Part shown: in pieces, positions 37,101 to 55,226 of the stretch | How the letters are laid out: each line of letters begins with the position of its first letter | How positions within the stretch are numbered: position 1 is the stretch's first letter | Assembly (NCBI RefSeq): GCF_036884655.1 | Contig: NC_088335.1 | Location: forward strand, 40,606,501 to 40,670,500 | Length of the DNA: 64,000 nt | Source of the DNA: Musa acuminata AAA Group | Lineage: Eukaryota > Streptophyta > Magnoliopsida > Zingiberales > Musaceae | Direction of reading: 5' to 3' | The notes under the pieces: model-generated | Database searches by the model: none | Told to the model about the DNA's origin: nothing | The model's input: the letters and a program-made list of their open reading frames with translations, nothing else | Made by a program: the position numbers and the translations under genes

Positions 37101-39611
37101 TTATATTAAGTTTTAGCTCTATGATTAGGGAATATTGGATTGAGGGCATAGAGTCATACCGGGTAATGTTTATCTGATTTCGCTTCAGTAGCTAAACATA
37201 TCCAACATGATGTTGTTCATATTTTGTTCTTGTATTGCAACATCTTGATATTTATCTCTAGAAGAAGATTTGAGTTACACTATTTTATCATGTCGTTTAT
37301 GCTTGTGTGTCAGGTCATCTTATATGATATGTTTTTGACATTTTAAATCTGGTCTGTAGATTGAAGACATAAAGGAATTCCGGCAGTGGGGCAGCAGAAC
37401 TCCTGGTCACCCTGAGAACTTTGAAACCCCTGGAATTGAAGTCACAACTGGTTTGCTTCTTAAATAGATAATCAATATGTTCTCTTATAAACATTGAATG
37501 AATTCTCTCATCGTTAATGAAACCTTTTTATCTGTTCCAGTTGATTGTTGTTAGAGAAATTAAGGTTTCCATCTGTTATCATTAAATGGTGCAGGTCCTC
37601 TTGGTCAGGGTGTTGCAAATGCAGTTGGGTTGGCTCTTGCTGAGAAGCACCTAGCTGCCCGTTTCAATAAGCCTGACAATGAGATTGTGGACCATTACAC
37701 GTAACTGATCTTTATGCTGTCTGCATTATGATGACTGAATTCCACTAGTTACAATCTAAGTTTATGTACGTGACTCACTAGACATTTTAATGGTATAGGT
37801 ATGTCATACTCGGGGATGGTTGTCAAATGGAGGGCATTTCAAATGAAGCTTGTTCTCTTGCTGGGCATTGGGGCCTAGGGAAACTTATCGCGTTTTATGA
37901 TGACAACCACATTTCCATTGATGGAGACACTGAGATCGCTTTTACGGAAGATGTAATGGCTCGTTTTGAGGCTCTTGGGTGGCACACCATCTGGGTTAAG
38001 AATGGTAATAATGGCTATGATGATATCCGTGCAGCCATTAAGGAAGCAAAGGCTGTCAAAGACAAACCCACACTGATTAAGGTTTGTCTGCCTAAATTGC
38101 ATTATAGAGTTAAATTTGTGATCATGGATGTCATCGACTGCATCAAATTCTTGATGAACCGCTGAGTTTCTGCAGGTCACTACTACCATTGGTTATGGAT
38201 CACCAAACAAGGCAAACACATATAGTGTGCATGGAAGTGCATTGGGTGCTAAGGAGGTCGATGCAACTAGACAGAACCTTGGATGGCCGTATGAGCCATT
38301 CCATGTGCCTGAGGAAGTGAAGAGGTTAGGAAATATTGTAATTGTTATTTATCAAATAGAATTATTGAATGCATAAAATAAATTGTTGTGTTTGTCTTCA
38401 GTCACTGGAGCCGCCATGTTCCTGAAGGTGCTTCTTTTGAAGCTGAATGGAATGCCAAGTTCGCAGAGTATGAGAAGAAGTATAAAGAAGATGCTGCACA
38501 GCTGAAAGGTATCATATCGGGAGAATTGCCTGCTGGATGGGAGACGGCTCTTCCGGTGAATATCTCATTTTCCACTTAGGTTTAAGTTATTATAGTAACA
38601 CCATATTTGAAGTTGGTAGATATTAACTATTCTCATTTTTTCGCCCTTTTCCAGACGTATACTTCTGAAAGTCCTGCTGATGCTACTAGAAATCTGTCAC
38701 AGCAGTGCTTGAATGCACTTGCCAAAGTACTCCCAGGTTTTCTTGGTGGCAGTGCTGACCTTGCATCCTCCAATATGACTTTATTGAAAACGTTTGGTGA
38801 CTTCCAAAAGGGCACTCCTGAGGAACGAAATGTCCGTTTTGGTGTTAGAGAACATGGAATGGGTGCCATCTGTAATGGTATTGCCCTCCACAGCCCTGGT
38901 CTTCTCCCCTATTGTGCCACTTTCTTTGTCTTCACTGACTACATGAGAGCTGCCATGAGGATCTCAGCCTTGAGTGAGGCAAGAGTTATCTATGTGATGA
39001 CACATGATTCTATCGGACTTGGTGAAGATGGACCCACCCATCAACCTATCGAACATTTGATAAGCTTCCGAGCCATGCCAAATATTTTAATGCTCCGTCC
39101 AGCTGATGGAAATGAGACTGCTGGAGCATACAAGGTTGCTGTGCTCAACAAGAAAAGGCCATCAGTCCTTGCTCTTTCCCGGCAGAAGCTTCCTCAGCTT
39201 GCAGGAACATCTGTTGTAGGAGTTGAGAAGGGAGGATACATTATTTCGGACAACTCATCTGGCAACAGACCAGATCTCATTTTTATGGGCACTGGTTCAG
39301 AACTGGAAATAGCTGCCAAGGCTGCTGATGAGCTAAGGAAGGAGGGGAAGACGGTCCGTGTAGTATCTCTTGTTTCATGGGAGCTGTTCGACGAGCAATC
39401 AGATGAATATAAGGAGAGTGTCTTCCCTGCTTCTGTCACTGCCAGGATTAGTATCGAAGCAGGCACCACTCTTGGGTGGGAGAAGTTTGTCGGAAGCAAG
39501 GGCAAGGCGATCGGGATTGATTGGTTTGGTGCAAGTGCCCCAGCTGGGAGAATATACAAGGAATTCGGTATAACAGCAGAGAACATCATTGCAACAGCCA
39601 GATCTCTGTGA
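34129..39611 (+). CDS. Transketolase, chloroplast precursor
   Basis: Transketolase moves two-carbon ketol groups between sugar phosphates in the Calvin cycle and plastid pentose phosphate pathway, using thiamine diphosphate and Mg2+. Seven exons join cleanly: 34129-34647, 37360-37450, 37595-37700, 37799-38081, 38176-38324, 38402-38555 and 38655-39611, coding for 752 residues, normal for plant plastid forms. Residues 1 to about 78 are an Ala/Ser/Arg-rich transit peptide. SGHPGLPMG is at 113-121, [16 protein letters not shown] at 151-166, and the ThDP/metal motif starts GDG at 244-246 ([17 protein letters not shown]). The last exon carries the pyrimidine-binding domain ([35 protein letters not shown]) and the C-terminal domain. 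All are intact. The first intron is 2.7 kb and carries inserted repeats. A frame starting at 34059 is in another phase and was rejected. Confidence 0.97.
35690..35860. other. GC-rich repeat-like insert in transketolase intron 1
   Basis: It stands out as GC-rich in an AT-rich intron, with GGCCAGCCCGGAAGGGCCCC and several CAGCA/TTGCAGCA words, including GTTGCAGCAACCCC. Its origin is unknown; it may be a transposon fragment. The neighbouring 36260-36400 has repeated GATTGATTTGTAA-like words. Confidence 0.4.
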
Positions 39612-39707
39612 TATTTGACATATCAGTTTTATGTTCTGGCAATTCCTGGCTAATAGGGCTCAGAAAGATGAGTGCCTAAAGAAATTGAATGTTGGCATTC
39701 GGCCTAT

Positions 39708-39713
39708 AATAAA
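39708..39713 (+). terminator. Polyadenylation signal of transketolase
   Basis: AATAAA lies 97 bases after the stop, at a usual distance. Confidence 0.5.
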
Positions 39714-39719
39714 ATGTCA

Positions 39720-41488
39720 TTGAGATCTTTTCTGTAATTTCGGATTTAGCCGATTTCGTCTGATTTATTTGATTTGCTGCAGTTGACATTCCATCAAACT
39801 CTATTGTCATATGAAACAAAGTGCTATTGAGGAGAGTAATTACTCTTTTTTGAAGTCCTGTTACATCCAGATTTTGTTTTAGGTTTCATGGTTGGAATAT
39901 TGTAAGAGTCTGGTCACATCTATAAATGCTTGATGAAATTGATTTTATCATTCTGTTTTGTGGTTTTTGTCTGGCACATCTGCAGCTATGTCAAAAAAGA
40001 GCCTCTAAAATGGGGGGTAACTTCATACTATGTTTTGCTATATATTTATATGTTGCAGCTATATTTCTAGGATTATTTGTGGTGTCTTCTAACCTGAAGA
40101 CATGATTGAAAGAAGAGGGAGCTTGCTGTGAACCTTTCAAGTAGGCTGATTTCAGCTTGGAAACTCTTTAGACAAGGATCATATTATAAACCATACATTC
40201 TAATAATAATAAGAGTCCTTATAAATCTTTAATATAAATAATATAATCATAGAATAAAATACTCATAAAATTTAAAAATGCTTCAAATAAAATCTAGGAG
40301 AACCATGTAATTTTTTAAGGAAAAACATTGCAACAAGGGTTATAATTTTTTCAAAACTACTTAATCAATTTCTATAAGAAATAATATATTATACAATCCA
40401 AAAATTAAATAATAAAACATAATACCTTTCTCATTTGGTCGTTCAAGTTCCTGATTATTTTTTCTTTATTTTCTTTTGACAAGAATATTATTTTTTTAAC
40501 AAAAAGATATATTAATTTCATTAGAAAATAAAACGATTCAGAAAACAAGGTTGAAAGGATTAGATGCCCAGCAAAATTCCCTTCCCAGAAGGTAATTTTA
40601 GTCATTAACAAAACGATATATGTTTTTCCATCTTGCAATTTTCTTTTTCCCTATTCATTATTCATCGCTGTTAAAGTTGCATCATCATCAAATATAAATA
40701 ATTTATTAAAAAGCATAACGATCATGCATCCGAATCTCTATTATTATACATCCGAACACTTTGCTCGGGTTGTCGAGTACTTTTGAGAAAAGTCAGTAAT
40801 GAATGATACTATTTTCCTCAACATGAAATTGTATATTTATCCGATGATTACAATAATGAGAATCATTTCTATTTATTTATATGTTTTTATTCTTTTGATT
40901 TTTTTTTTTTTTGGATTACCTTTTAGATAACGGTTGGATTAGTTCATCCATATACATCGCCCACTTTTGGGGCGATGTGATCTCTGATGTATTCGAGGCG
41001 TGTCCCCCCTAAAATGGTAAGGGTGACGTGGCTTTCATCAATCTTTCTGGGTCAAACCAGATGCGGATGGGACCCACCTGGAGCGAAACGGACCACAGCG
41101 CCCGATTCGTGGTTCATGAATCTGAGTCCGTTCAAAGTCATTATCGGGAAGTCAAGTTTGCGGGTTAGGTTACGTTTACTTACGTCAGTCAACAACGTGC
41201 CAACTGTACGTCCCCACTACTTTAGTTCACCAACAACCTACCACTAGTGGGCTCCATCGTGAAAATGAACTAGGTTCGCCCACGCAAGGTTTTGGGTGGT
41301 GGGGGTTGGTGGCGTTCTCCGTCGTCGTCGGGGTTGGTCGGGGTAGATAACACCGTTACACAACGACTCCAAACACGACTGAGGATGCGGTGCGCAGACT
41401 GTACTGTGATCTCGTCATTCGGGCCTTTTGTTGTCGCCGAAGTTGGTACGCGTGCCCATTCGTCCACCTCGAGTCTTTGAGATCAATC
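39720..41488. other. Intergenic region between transketolase and EPSPS
   Basis: AT-rich to about 40950, then GC-richer promoter and leader sequence for EPSPS. A hairpin-capable inverted repeat sits at 40954-40977 (CATCGCCCA ... TGGGGCGATG). No clear TATA box was found. Short open frames here are not supported as genes. Confidence 0.5.
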
Positions 41489-41512
41489 GAAGAGAGAGAG
41501 AGAGAGAGAGAG
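41489..41512 (+). repeat. (GA)n tract abutting the EPSPS start codon
   Basis: About 11 GA units lie in the 5' leader immediately before the ATG. It resembles GAGA-type leader microsatellites of plants, and its length may vary between alleles. Confidence 0.9.
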
Positions 41513-48501
<6,989 letters not shown>

Positions 48502-48732
48502 ATGGAACCTCCCAAAGAGATTATAACTTAAAAGCTAGTGTTCTTTATGAACAATTCTTTGTTTTGCTGCAGCATAAAGTTGTGCTGCCAATGTCCGTTG
48601 TGTTTTGACACATTATGCATTTGAGTCAGCGATTTTTTGTAGAGGATGTGTTGTATGCCATTTTAAGTTACAACGTGTGATAGATTATAAATCTTGACAT
48701 GAGGTTTTCAGTTTAGATTTTACTTCATCAAT
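48502..48732 (+). other. 3' flank of EPSPS
   Basis: Probable 3' UTR; no exact AATAAA is present in the first 200 bases. Confidence 0.4.
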
Positions 48733-49700
48733 ATTTTTTTGTTGGCGGACGAGGAGCAAAGTGAGGAGTGGCATCATCTCGCTACTCTGGATGGTCTCAT
48801 CTATCCTTTTACCACTCGAGGGTTTTAGGGTACGAAGATAGCTTATGTTTCGTGTCTTTTGCTATGCAGGTCATAAGATATGAAAATAGTCCAAAACAGA
48901 TTATTTTTTTAGCCATATGAACATATGAAAATAGTCCAAAATAAGTTATTTTTTTAGTCGCATGAGTGAGCAATGAGTAGGTGGATGATGAGTAAGTATA
49001 GAATGATATCATCTTGTCACTCACAGGCCTCATTTAGCCTGATGTCACTTAAGAGTTTTCTCGCCTATCCAAATGCCACTTAGGGTTCCAAGGTGTTGAG
49101 ATGATTGATATTTTATGTCGTTTGTCATGCCTATCACAAAATATGAATGCAGCCTAAAAGGGATTAATTTTTGCTGTGCGAGAAAGCAATGAGCGAGTAG
49201 ATAACAAGGTTCCTCCACCATATGAGGTTCTGAGGTGTTGAGATAGCTAACATTATGTATCATGTATTGTACCTACCACAACACACAAAAACAATGCAAA
49301 AGGGATCGTTTTTTGTTGTGTGAGCAAGCAATGTATAGGCAGATAACAAGCAAAGATTCTCCCATCCAAACCTATATCATTTGGGGTTTCAAGGTATTGA
49401 GAGGACTAATATTGTTTGCTACGTCCGTCACAACATATGAAAATAACCCAAAAAGAATCATTTTTTATTATGCGAGCAAGTAATGAACGGGCGGACAACA
49501 AGCAAAGTGTTACCACTTAACGGTTTGAAAATATTGAGATAGATAGCATTTTGGTATGCTCGTTATGCCAACATTAAAATAGTCCAAAATGAGTCATTTT
49601 TGACGTAACTAGCGAGCAACAAGCATATCGACAATGAGCGCTTGCTTGCATGTCGATGTTATCCTTGAGCGAGCAACAGCCTTGTGCCACCCGGAGTTTC
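48733..49700. repeat. Degenerate tandem repeat of about 140-150 bp period
   Basis: Recurrent words in fixed order: a GGTT-CAAGGTATTGAGATAGCTAATATT block, then a CCTATCACAACATATGAAAATA block, then GTCCAAAA with an A/T-rich run, then GTGCGAGCAAGCAATGAGCG. The AAAATAGTCCAAAA anchor appears near 48880, 48927, 49144, 49290, 49438 and 49576. Units are well diverged, so the array is old. It starts only some 230 bases after the EPSPS stop codon. Confidence 0.75.
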
Positions 49701-50672
49701 CCAGATGTCTCTGGGGTCAGAATACTAACATATAAATATTTGAATGCCATATATGCTACATTAGTAATATATACATAAAAGATCCAAACTATGATACCCA
49801 TTAATTCAATTTGCTAACTATTTAACTCTGGTCGCAATATTTTGATAAACGTGTACCGAATTCAATATTCTATTGAATTCTTACAAAAGTTGATATAGAT
49901 GCTCATCTTCAAAAAAATTATGTAATATAGCATAACGAACCAGGAATTCAAATATTAGAGATTTGGTTGAATGTTGTGTCATATTCTAATTAGTCGCATG
50001 TTAGAAGTGAGTAAAAAATTAATATTGATTTGTAAGGTTCTAATTTAAGCATTTCGAGTTAATTATTCATACTTAATAAAGTTAATAGGTTAATTATTCT
50101 ATCAAGATAGATTATGACAATTGGTATAAGAGTCGACTCGATACTAAAGCATGATAAGAGACTTAAGTAGAGAGCTACCCGCGGATGAGATAGAGGACTA
50201 ATCATAAAATGGAGTTATCACTTGGCTAAGACTTATAAGTATTATGGGATATAGATATATTGGGCTTTGATGAGGATGTTCAAGTAGATTATATTCCAAT
50301 TAAAAACCATCAAGCTAGATTAGTTCCGCAAACTCTAGAATATAATAATTCTATGTGGATTAATCTTGCTATAAAAAAGGTTTCTTTTTGCCTGGTTCCC
50401 ACTCCATGTTTTAAAATATAAGCAATCCGCAAACTCGAACATGCAATAGATTAGTTCTCAATGGTGTATTTGAGGCCTCTCTTCTCTTCCAGAACATTGC
50501 ATTAATTCTCAACGGTGTATTTGGGGTCTCTCTACTCTTCCGGAACTTGTAAATTGACTGTATGTCTAATTTTAGCTCTATATTAGAAATCGACTAGGAA
50601 AGTTAATCCTTCTTATGCATATGGTTCATTTTGTTATCTTCTTAGTAACTAACACACATTAATTGATTTTAA
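49701..50672. other. Stretch with a retroelement primer-site relic and duplicated words
   Basis: TTGGTATAAGAGTCG at 50119-50133 resembles the initiator tRNA-Met primer-binding site of LTR retroelements, so sequence just left of it may be an LTR end. The phrase around 50427-50475 (CAAACTCGAACATG...ATAGATTAGTTCT) recurs at 56706-56755 and, in part, at 50503-50545. No gene was seen. Confidence 0.45.
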
Positions 50673-51384
50673 TGACATTGAATATCATATTTTGATGATG
50701 AAATTTATTAATAAGTTTATGATCTAACGAGCATTTGAGTAACACAGGAGAAATTTTGATTATGAACTTGAATCATTGAAGCATAATTATATGTTGGGTC
50801 GGAGAGCATCATGTTAGAGATTGGATGTCCGGCATGAGGATTGGTCGACGTTCCGGAGGATGGAATTCATATCATGAGTTCAGGTATCGGGCCGGAAGGA
50901 TCGGGTATTGCGCTAAGAAGACTGGATGCTACAGGAGGTTAACATGTCGATGGATCGAGCAATACGCTGAAGGAAAGGATGATGCACTAAAGGTTTGGAC
51001 AAAGTGCCGGATAAACAAGATGACATGCTGAACAATATAGGCTTCATGATTATAGTTGTTGAGTCTTGATCGAAGTAATTAAAGTATCTAATTGAGTTGA
51101 TTTTGGGTGTAGCCATGCCAACTATATAGGAGCCCGTTGGGCCTAAATCAGAGTTAAATTAGGCCTCTTGGAAGGCCAATTCAGTGACATGAGATTGGGT
51201 CAAGCGATGGAACCACTTGTGAGCTGGAAAGTATGAAATGTACTTTTCCAAAATAACATGACGGTGGTACCGCCCAATGTCAAGAGTTGATACCACCAGA
51301 ACATAGTCTCCCAAACTGTGTCAAGTAGTGGTACCCCTAGTGCTTAGGGTGGCAAGCGATAGTATCACCCAATATAGGCGGTGG
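50673..51384 (+). repeat. Divergent copy of the LTR-like family (5' part)
   Basis: It begins with ATTGAATATCATATTTTGATGATGAAA, here given as two words ATTGAATATCATAT and TTTGATGATGAAA, which match the reverse complement of the end of the next element. It continues through GGTCGACG, CGGGCC and TTGCGC words in the same order as 62800-63080. Its distal part has GGTGGTACCGCC motifs. It stops where the next, inverted copy starts. Confidence 0.65.
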
Positions 51385-52984
51385 TGTTGGGAATAGGGGT
51401 CGGCACTAAGAGGGGGGGTGAATTAGTGCAGTGATAAAATAACGTTAGTTTAAAACTTCGTTTCGATTAAATCCATTTCCGATGAAAAATCATTTCATAA
51501 AGGTAATAACTTTGAAAGCATACGTTTATGAAGTGAATGCAGTAGGCAAGTAAAGATTTAGTTTGCAGTATGTAAATGGCAAGAAGTAAATGCAAACCAG
51601 AGAACACGTCAATTTTATAGTGGTTTGGTCGTTATGACCTACATCCACTTCACCGATTCCTCTTTCGTCGAGGCCACCAGCATCCACTATCGGTCTTCCT
51701 TCAATAGGCGAAGACCAATCACCTTTTACAACTCGATTCTCCTTTTACCGAGTTTAGGAGATAACCCTTACTCCCCCACTTACTCCTCTCTCAAACTATT
51801 CTAACACTTAAAACTTTTACGATGAGTTCACACAAGATTGCAACGGTGTTTCTATCTATTTTTACTCTCAAGTCTTGTGTATGTTGACCAGAGATGAGAG
51901 GGTATTTATAAGCTTCAAGTTGATTCAAACTTGGAGCCTAAAAACATCTCATCCCAGGTTTCTTGTGTCCGGACGGTACCACCGCTTGTGCTGGGCGGTA
52001 CCACGCTAGTGTCAGTCGGAAATTGACACTGCACTAGGTGCTACCACCGCCCAGACTAGCGGTACCATCGCCTGCAGCCTCTCGAAGGCTGTGTCTGGGC
52101 AGTACCACCGCTTGACACAGTCTTGGAGACTGTGCCATAACGGTGTCACCTCTTGGGGCACTGTTTAGGCCTTTTTATTGGGCCCAACACAGTTCTTACA
52201 TGGGCTCAACTGGCCCATAATTGGGTTGACCCAATTCCAAACCCAATTACATGCTAACTACGAAATCTAAGACATACTTAAGCTAAATAAGTCCATAAGT
52301 CTTGGTTTCTTCCGACAAGCATCCGACGATCTTCTAGCGAACTTCCGACGATCTCTTGGCAATGATCTAGCGGACTCCCGGTAAGCTCCTGGACTTCACG
52401 ACTATCTTCTTGGCGAGTTCCGATGAGCTTCTCTGGCAAGCTCCGAGACTTCTCGGCTGGTTCCGATAGAACTTCCGACGAACGTTTGGACTTCCGACGA
52501 AATCTCGAACTCCCAACGAAATTGCGTCTTTGACTCCGGGACTTCATTTTGCTTCATGCCTTGCTATTGTAGTTAATCCCGCACATATAAAACACACTTC
52601 AATCTAGACAATTAATACTAATCATTAATCATGTTGTCCGGCATGTCATTGGTCCCTCGACGCTTCGTTTGATTCTTTAGCACATCATCCTCTCTTGTGG
52701 CCTATTGCCCAATTGGCCAGTTGACTCCGCAACTCCGATATCCTTGGCACAATATCCACTTTTCTTGGCCCGATGCTCGAATCTATGGCCTGAAGCCTTC
52801 TATCAATACGTCGACCGATCCTCCGACCCAACGTTCAATCTTCTAACATGTTTTTCTAGCCCAACATGATTCTTCCTGCTTTAAATGTCTCTCCCTGATT
52901 GAAGCATCCAGCGTTACTTAAAACGCAGATCAAATCATAAACACTTATCAATTGGTTTCATCATCAAAATATGAGATTCAACAA
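51385..52984 (-). repeat. Full-length LTR-like element of about 1.6 kb
   Basis: On the minus strand it starts TGTTGAATCTCATATTTTG and ends with the reverse of TGTTGGGAATAGGGG, so the ends are TG...CA, as for an LTR. It contains, in minus order, a GTCGACG/GGGCC segment, a segment of repeated GGAAGTTCGCCGGAA-like words, a GGGCCCAAT segment, a GGTACC minisatellite, and TATA-like TATAAATACCCTC (reverse complement near 51911). Near the end it has a G-run followed by TGAATTAGTGCAG. No open frame is present. It may be a solo LTR. The bases on its two sides do not form a target duplication. Confidence 0.75.
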
Positions 52985-54258
52985 TAGCAAGACAAAAAAC
53001 AAAATGAAGTCCCGGAGTTAAGAACGTGATTTCGTTGGGAGTTCGAGAGTTCGTCGAAAATCCGGACGTTCGTCGGAAGTTCTACCGGAAATAACCGAGA
53101 AGTCTAGGAGCTTACCAAAGAAGCTCATCGGAACTTGCCAAGAAGATCATCGTGAAGTCTAGGAGCTTGTCGGGAGTCCACTGGAACATTGCCAAGAGAT
53201 CGTCGGAAGTTCACCGGAAGATTGCTGGAAGCTTGCCGGAAGAAACCTAGACTTACGAACTTGTTTAGCTCAGGAAATGTCTTAAATTTCGTAGTTAGCA
53301 CGTAATTGGGATTGGAATTGGGCTAACCCAATTAGGGGTCAGTTGGGCCCAATGAAAGGCCCAAACAGTGACCCAAGAAGTGGCACAGTCTCCAAGACTG
53401 TGTCAGGCGGTGGTACCGCTGGTCTGAGCGGTGGAACCGCCCCTGGCAGGGTGCCAGGCGGTGGTATCGCCTAGTGGCAGGGAGCCAAGCAGTCTCAGTG
53501 TCAAACTAACACTAGCGGTGGTACCGTCCGAACCCAGGAAAGCTGCCCAAACTGGGTAGTGGTACCGTCAGTAGTAAATGCTACCAACAGTGGTATCGCC
53601 CCTGTCAGGCGGTGGTATTGCCAGAGCTCTGTATCCGAACTCTATCAGGCAGTGGTACCGCCTAGTGTCAGGATGCCAGGTGGTGGTACCGCCCGTACCC
53701 AGGAAGCCCAGGATGAGATGTTTTTAGGCTCCAAGTTTGAATCAACTTGAAGCCTATAAATACCCTTCTCATCCCTGGTTAAGATGCACAAGCATAGAGA
53801 ATTCAAAAAGGGAAAAACACTATTGTAATATCTTGTGAGAATCCTCCTCTTCTACTCTAAGTGTTAGAATAGCTTGAGAGATGAGTGAGTGCTTGTAAAG
53901 GTTGTCTCCTAAACCTATAAAAAGGAGAAGAGGAGTGTAAGAAGGAGGTTGATCTTCGCCTGTTAAAGGAAGATCAATAGTAGATGCCGATGGCCTCGAC
54001 GGAAGAGGAATCGGCAAAGTGGATATAGGTCACGACGACCGAACCACTCTAAAATTTTGTTTGCATTTAATCTTGAGCAATTTACTTTACTACAAACCAT
54101 TTTACTTGCTTACTGCCTTCAATACATTTACGAACACGAGATTTCAAGTTATTTTCTAAGTTCGATTTTTATTGTAAGAAAGGATTTTTCGAAACCGACC
54201 TTTTTACCCCTGTACTAATTCACCCCCCCCCCTTCTTAGTGTCAACTCGTTCCTAACA
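52985..54258 (+). repeat. 5'-truncated LTR-like copy, inverted relative to its neighbour
   Basis: It begins ATAGCAAGACAAAA directly at the end of the preceding inverted copy and aligns with 52567-51385 in reverse. It carries the complete GGTACC minisatellite (53405-53690), a TATA-like CCTATAAATACCC at 53752-53764, and the C-run followed by a GTTCCTAACA end. Confidence 0.75.
53405..53700. repeat. Minisatellite with CGGTGGTACCGCC core
   Basis: At least eight variants of GGCGGTGGTACCGCC occur at intervals of about 20-60 bp, separated by Gly/Cys-rich-looking CAGGATGCCAGG or CAGACTGGG words. Each core is palindromic around GGTACC. The same array occurs in reverse at 51975-52160 and again at 54259-54430. 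Confidence 0.8.
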
Positions 54259-54970
54259 GTACCGCCCAGACTGGGCGGTGGTACCGCCGGTGGTAAATGC
54301 TACCAACGGTGGTACCACCCCTATCAAGCGGTGGTACCGCTAGAGCTCTGTCTTCGAACTCTGTCAAGTGGTGGTATCACGCAGTGTCAGGATGCCAAAC
54401 GGTGGTACCGCCTAGCACAGGCGGTGGTATTGCCCATACCCGAGAAACCCGGGATGAGATGTTTTTAGGCTCCAAGTTTGAATCAACTTAAAGCCTATAA
54501 ATACCCCTCTCAGAGAATTTAAAATGCGAAAAACGCTGTTGTAATATCTTGTGAGAGTCCTCTTCTAGTCTAAGTGTTAGAATAGCTTGAGAGAGGAGTG
54601 AGTGCTTATAAAGGTTGTCTCCTAAACCTGTGAAAAAGAGAAGAAGGGTGTAAGAAGGAGGTTGATCTTCGCCTATTAAAGGAAGATCGATAGTGGATGC
54701 CGATGGCCTCAACGAAAGAGGAATCGGCGGAGTGGATGTAGGTCACGACGACCGAACCACTATAAAACTCAGTTTGTATTTCTATTTGTGTAATTTATCT
54801 TTACTGTAAACTTACTTGCTTTATATCTACTATGCTCTTCCGTATGCTTTTGATCTCAAGTATCTTTCCGAAATCGATTTTAATGTACGAAGATTTTTGA
54901 ACCGACGTAATTTTTACTGCTGCACTAATTCACCCCCCCCCCCCCTCTTAGTGTCGACTCGTTCCTAATA
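54259..54970 (+). repeat. Tandem duplicate of the 3' part of the preceding copy
   Basis: It aligns with about 53540-54258, from the GGTACC array to the C-run and GTTCCTAA end. It is shorter by a deletion near 54520. It is followed at once by a fragment of a Copia LTR. Confidence 0.75.
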
Positions 54971-55226
54971 GCCCCTACAATGTGGATCACTACTAGAGAG
55001 GATGACAGTTGACCTCCTTCATCCTCTCCTATAGATTTGTAAGATTTTAAAGATATACGATCTCCCTAGGTAACACACATCCCTTAACACACATGGTTTT
55101 TCGATTTTATGAGTTTTTGCGCACCAATCTTTGCACAAAGATAATAAACTATTTTTTTGTAAAAATCTAGGATTTTTATTTTCTATTCTTTTGCTACACA
55201 TGTGATGTCACCCCAGGTTTCCCAAA
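54971..55226 (+). repeat. 3' end of a Copia LTR (partial)
   Basis: It matches 60497-60751, the last 255 bases of the LTR behind the Copia copy further right. Shared words include GTGGATCAC, GATATACGATCTCCCTA and TTACGCACCAATCT-like strings. It may be the rest of the 5' LTR of that element. Confidence 0.7.
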
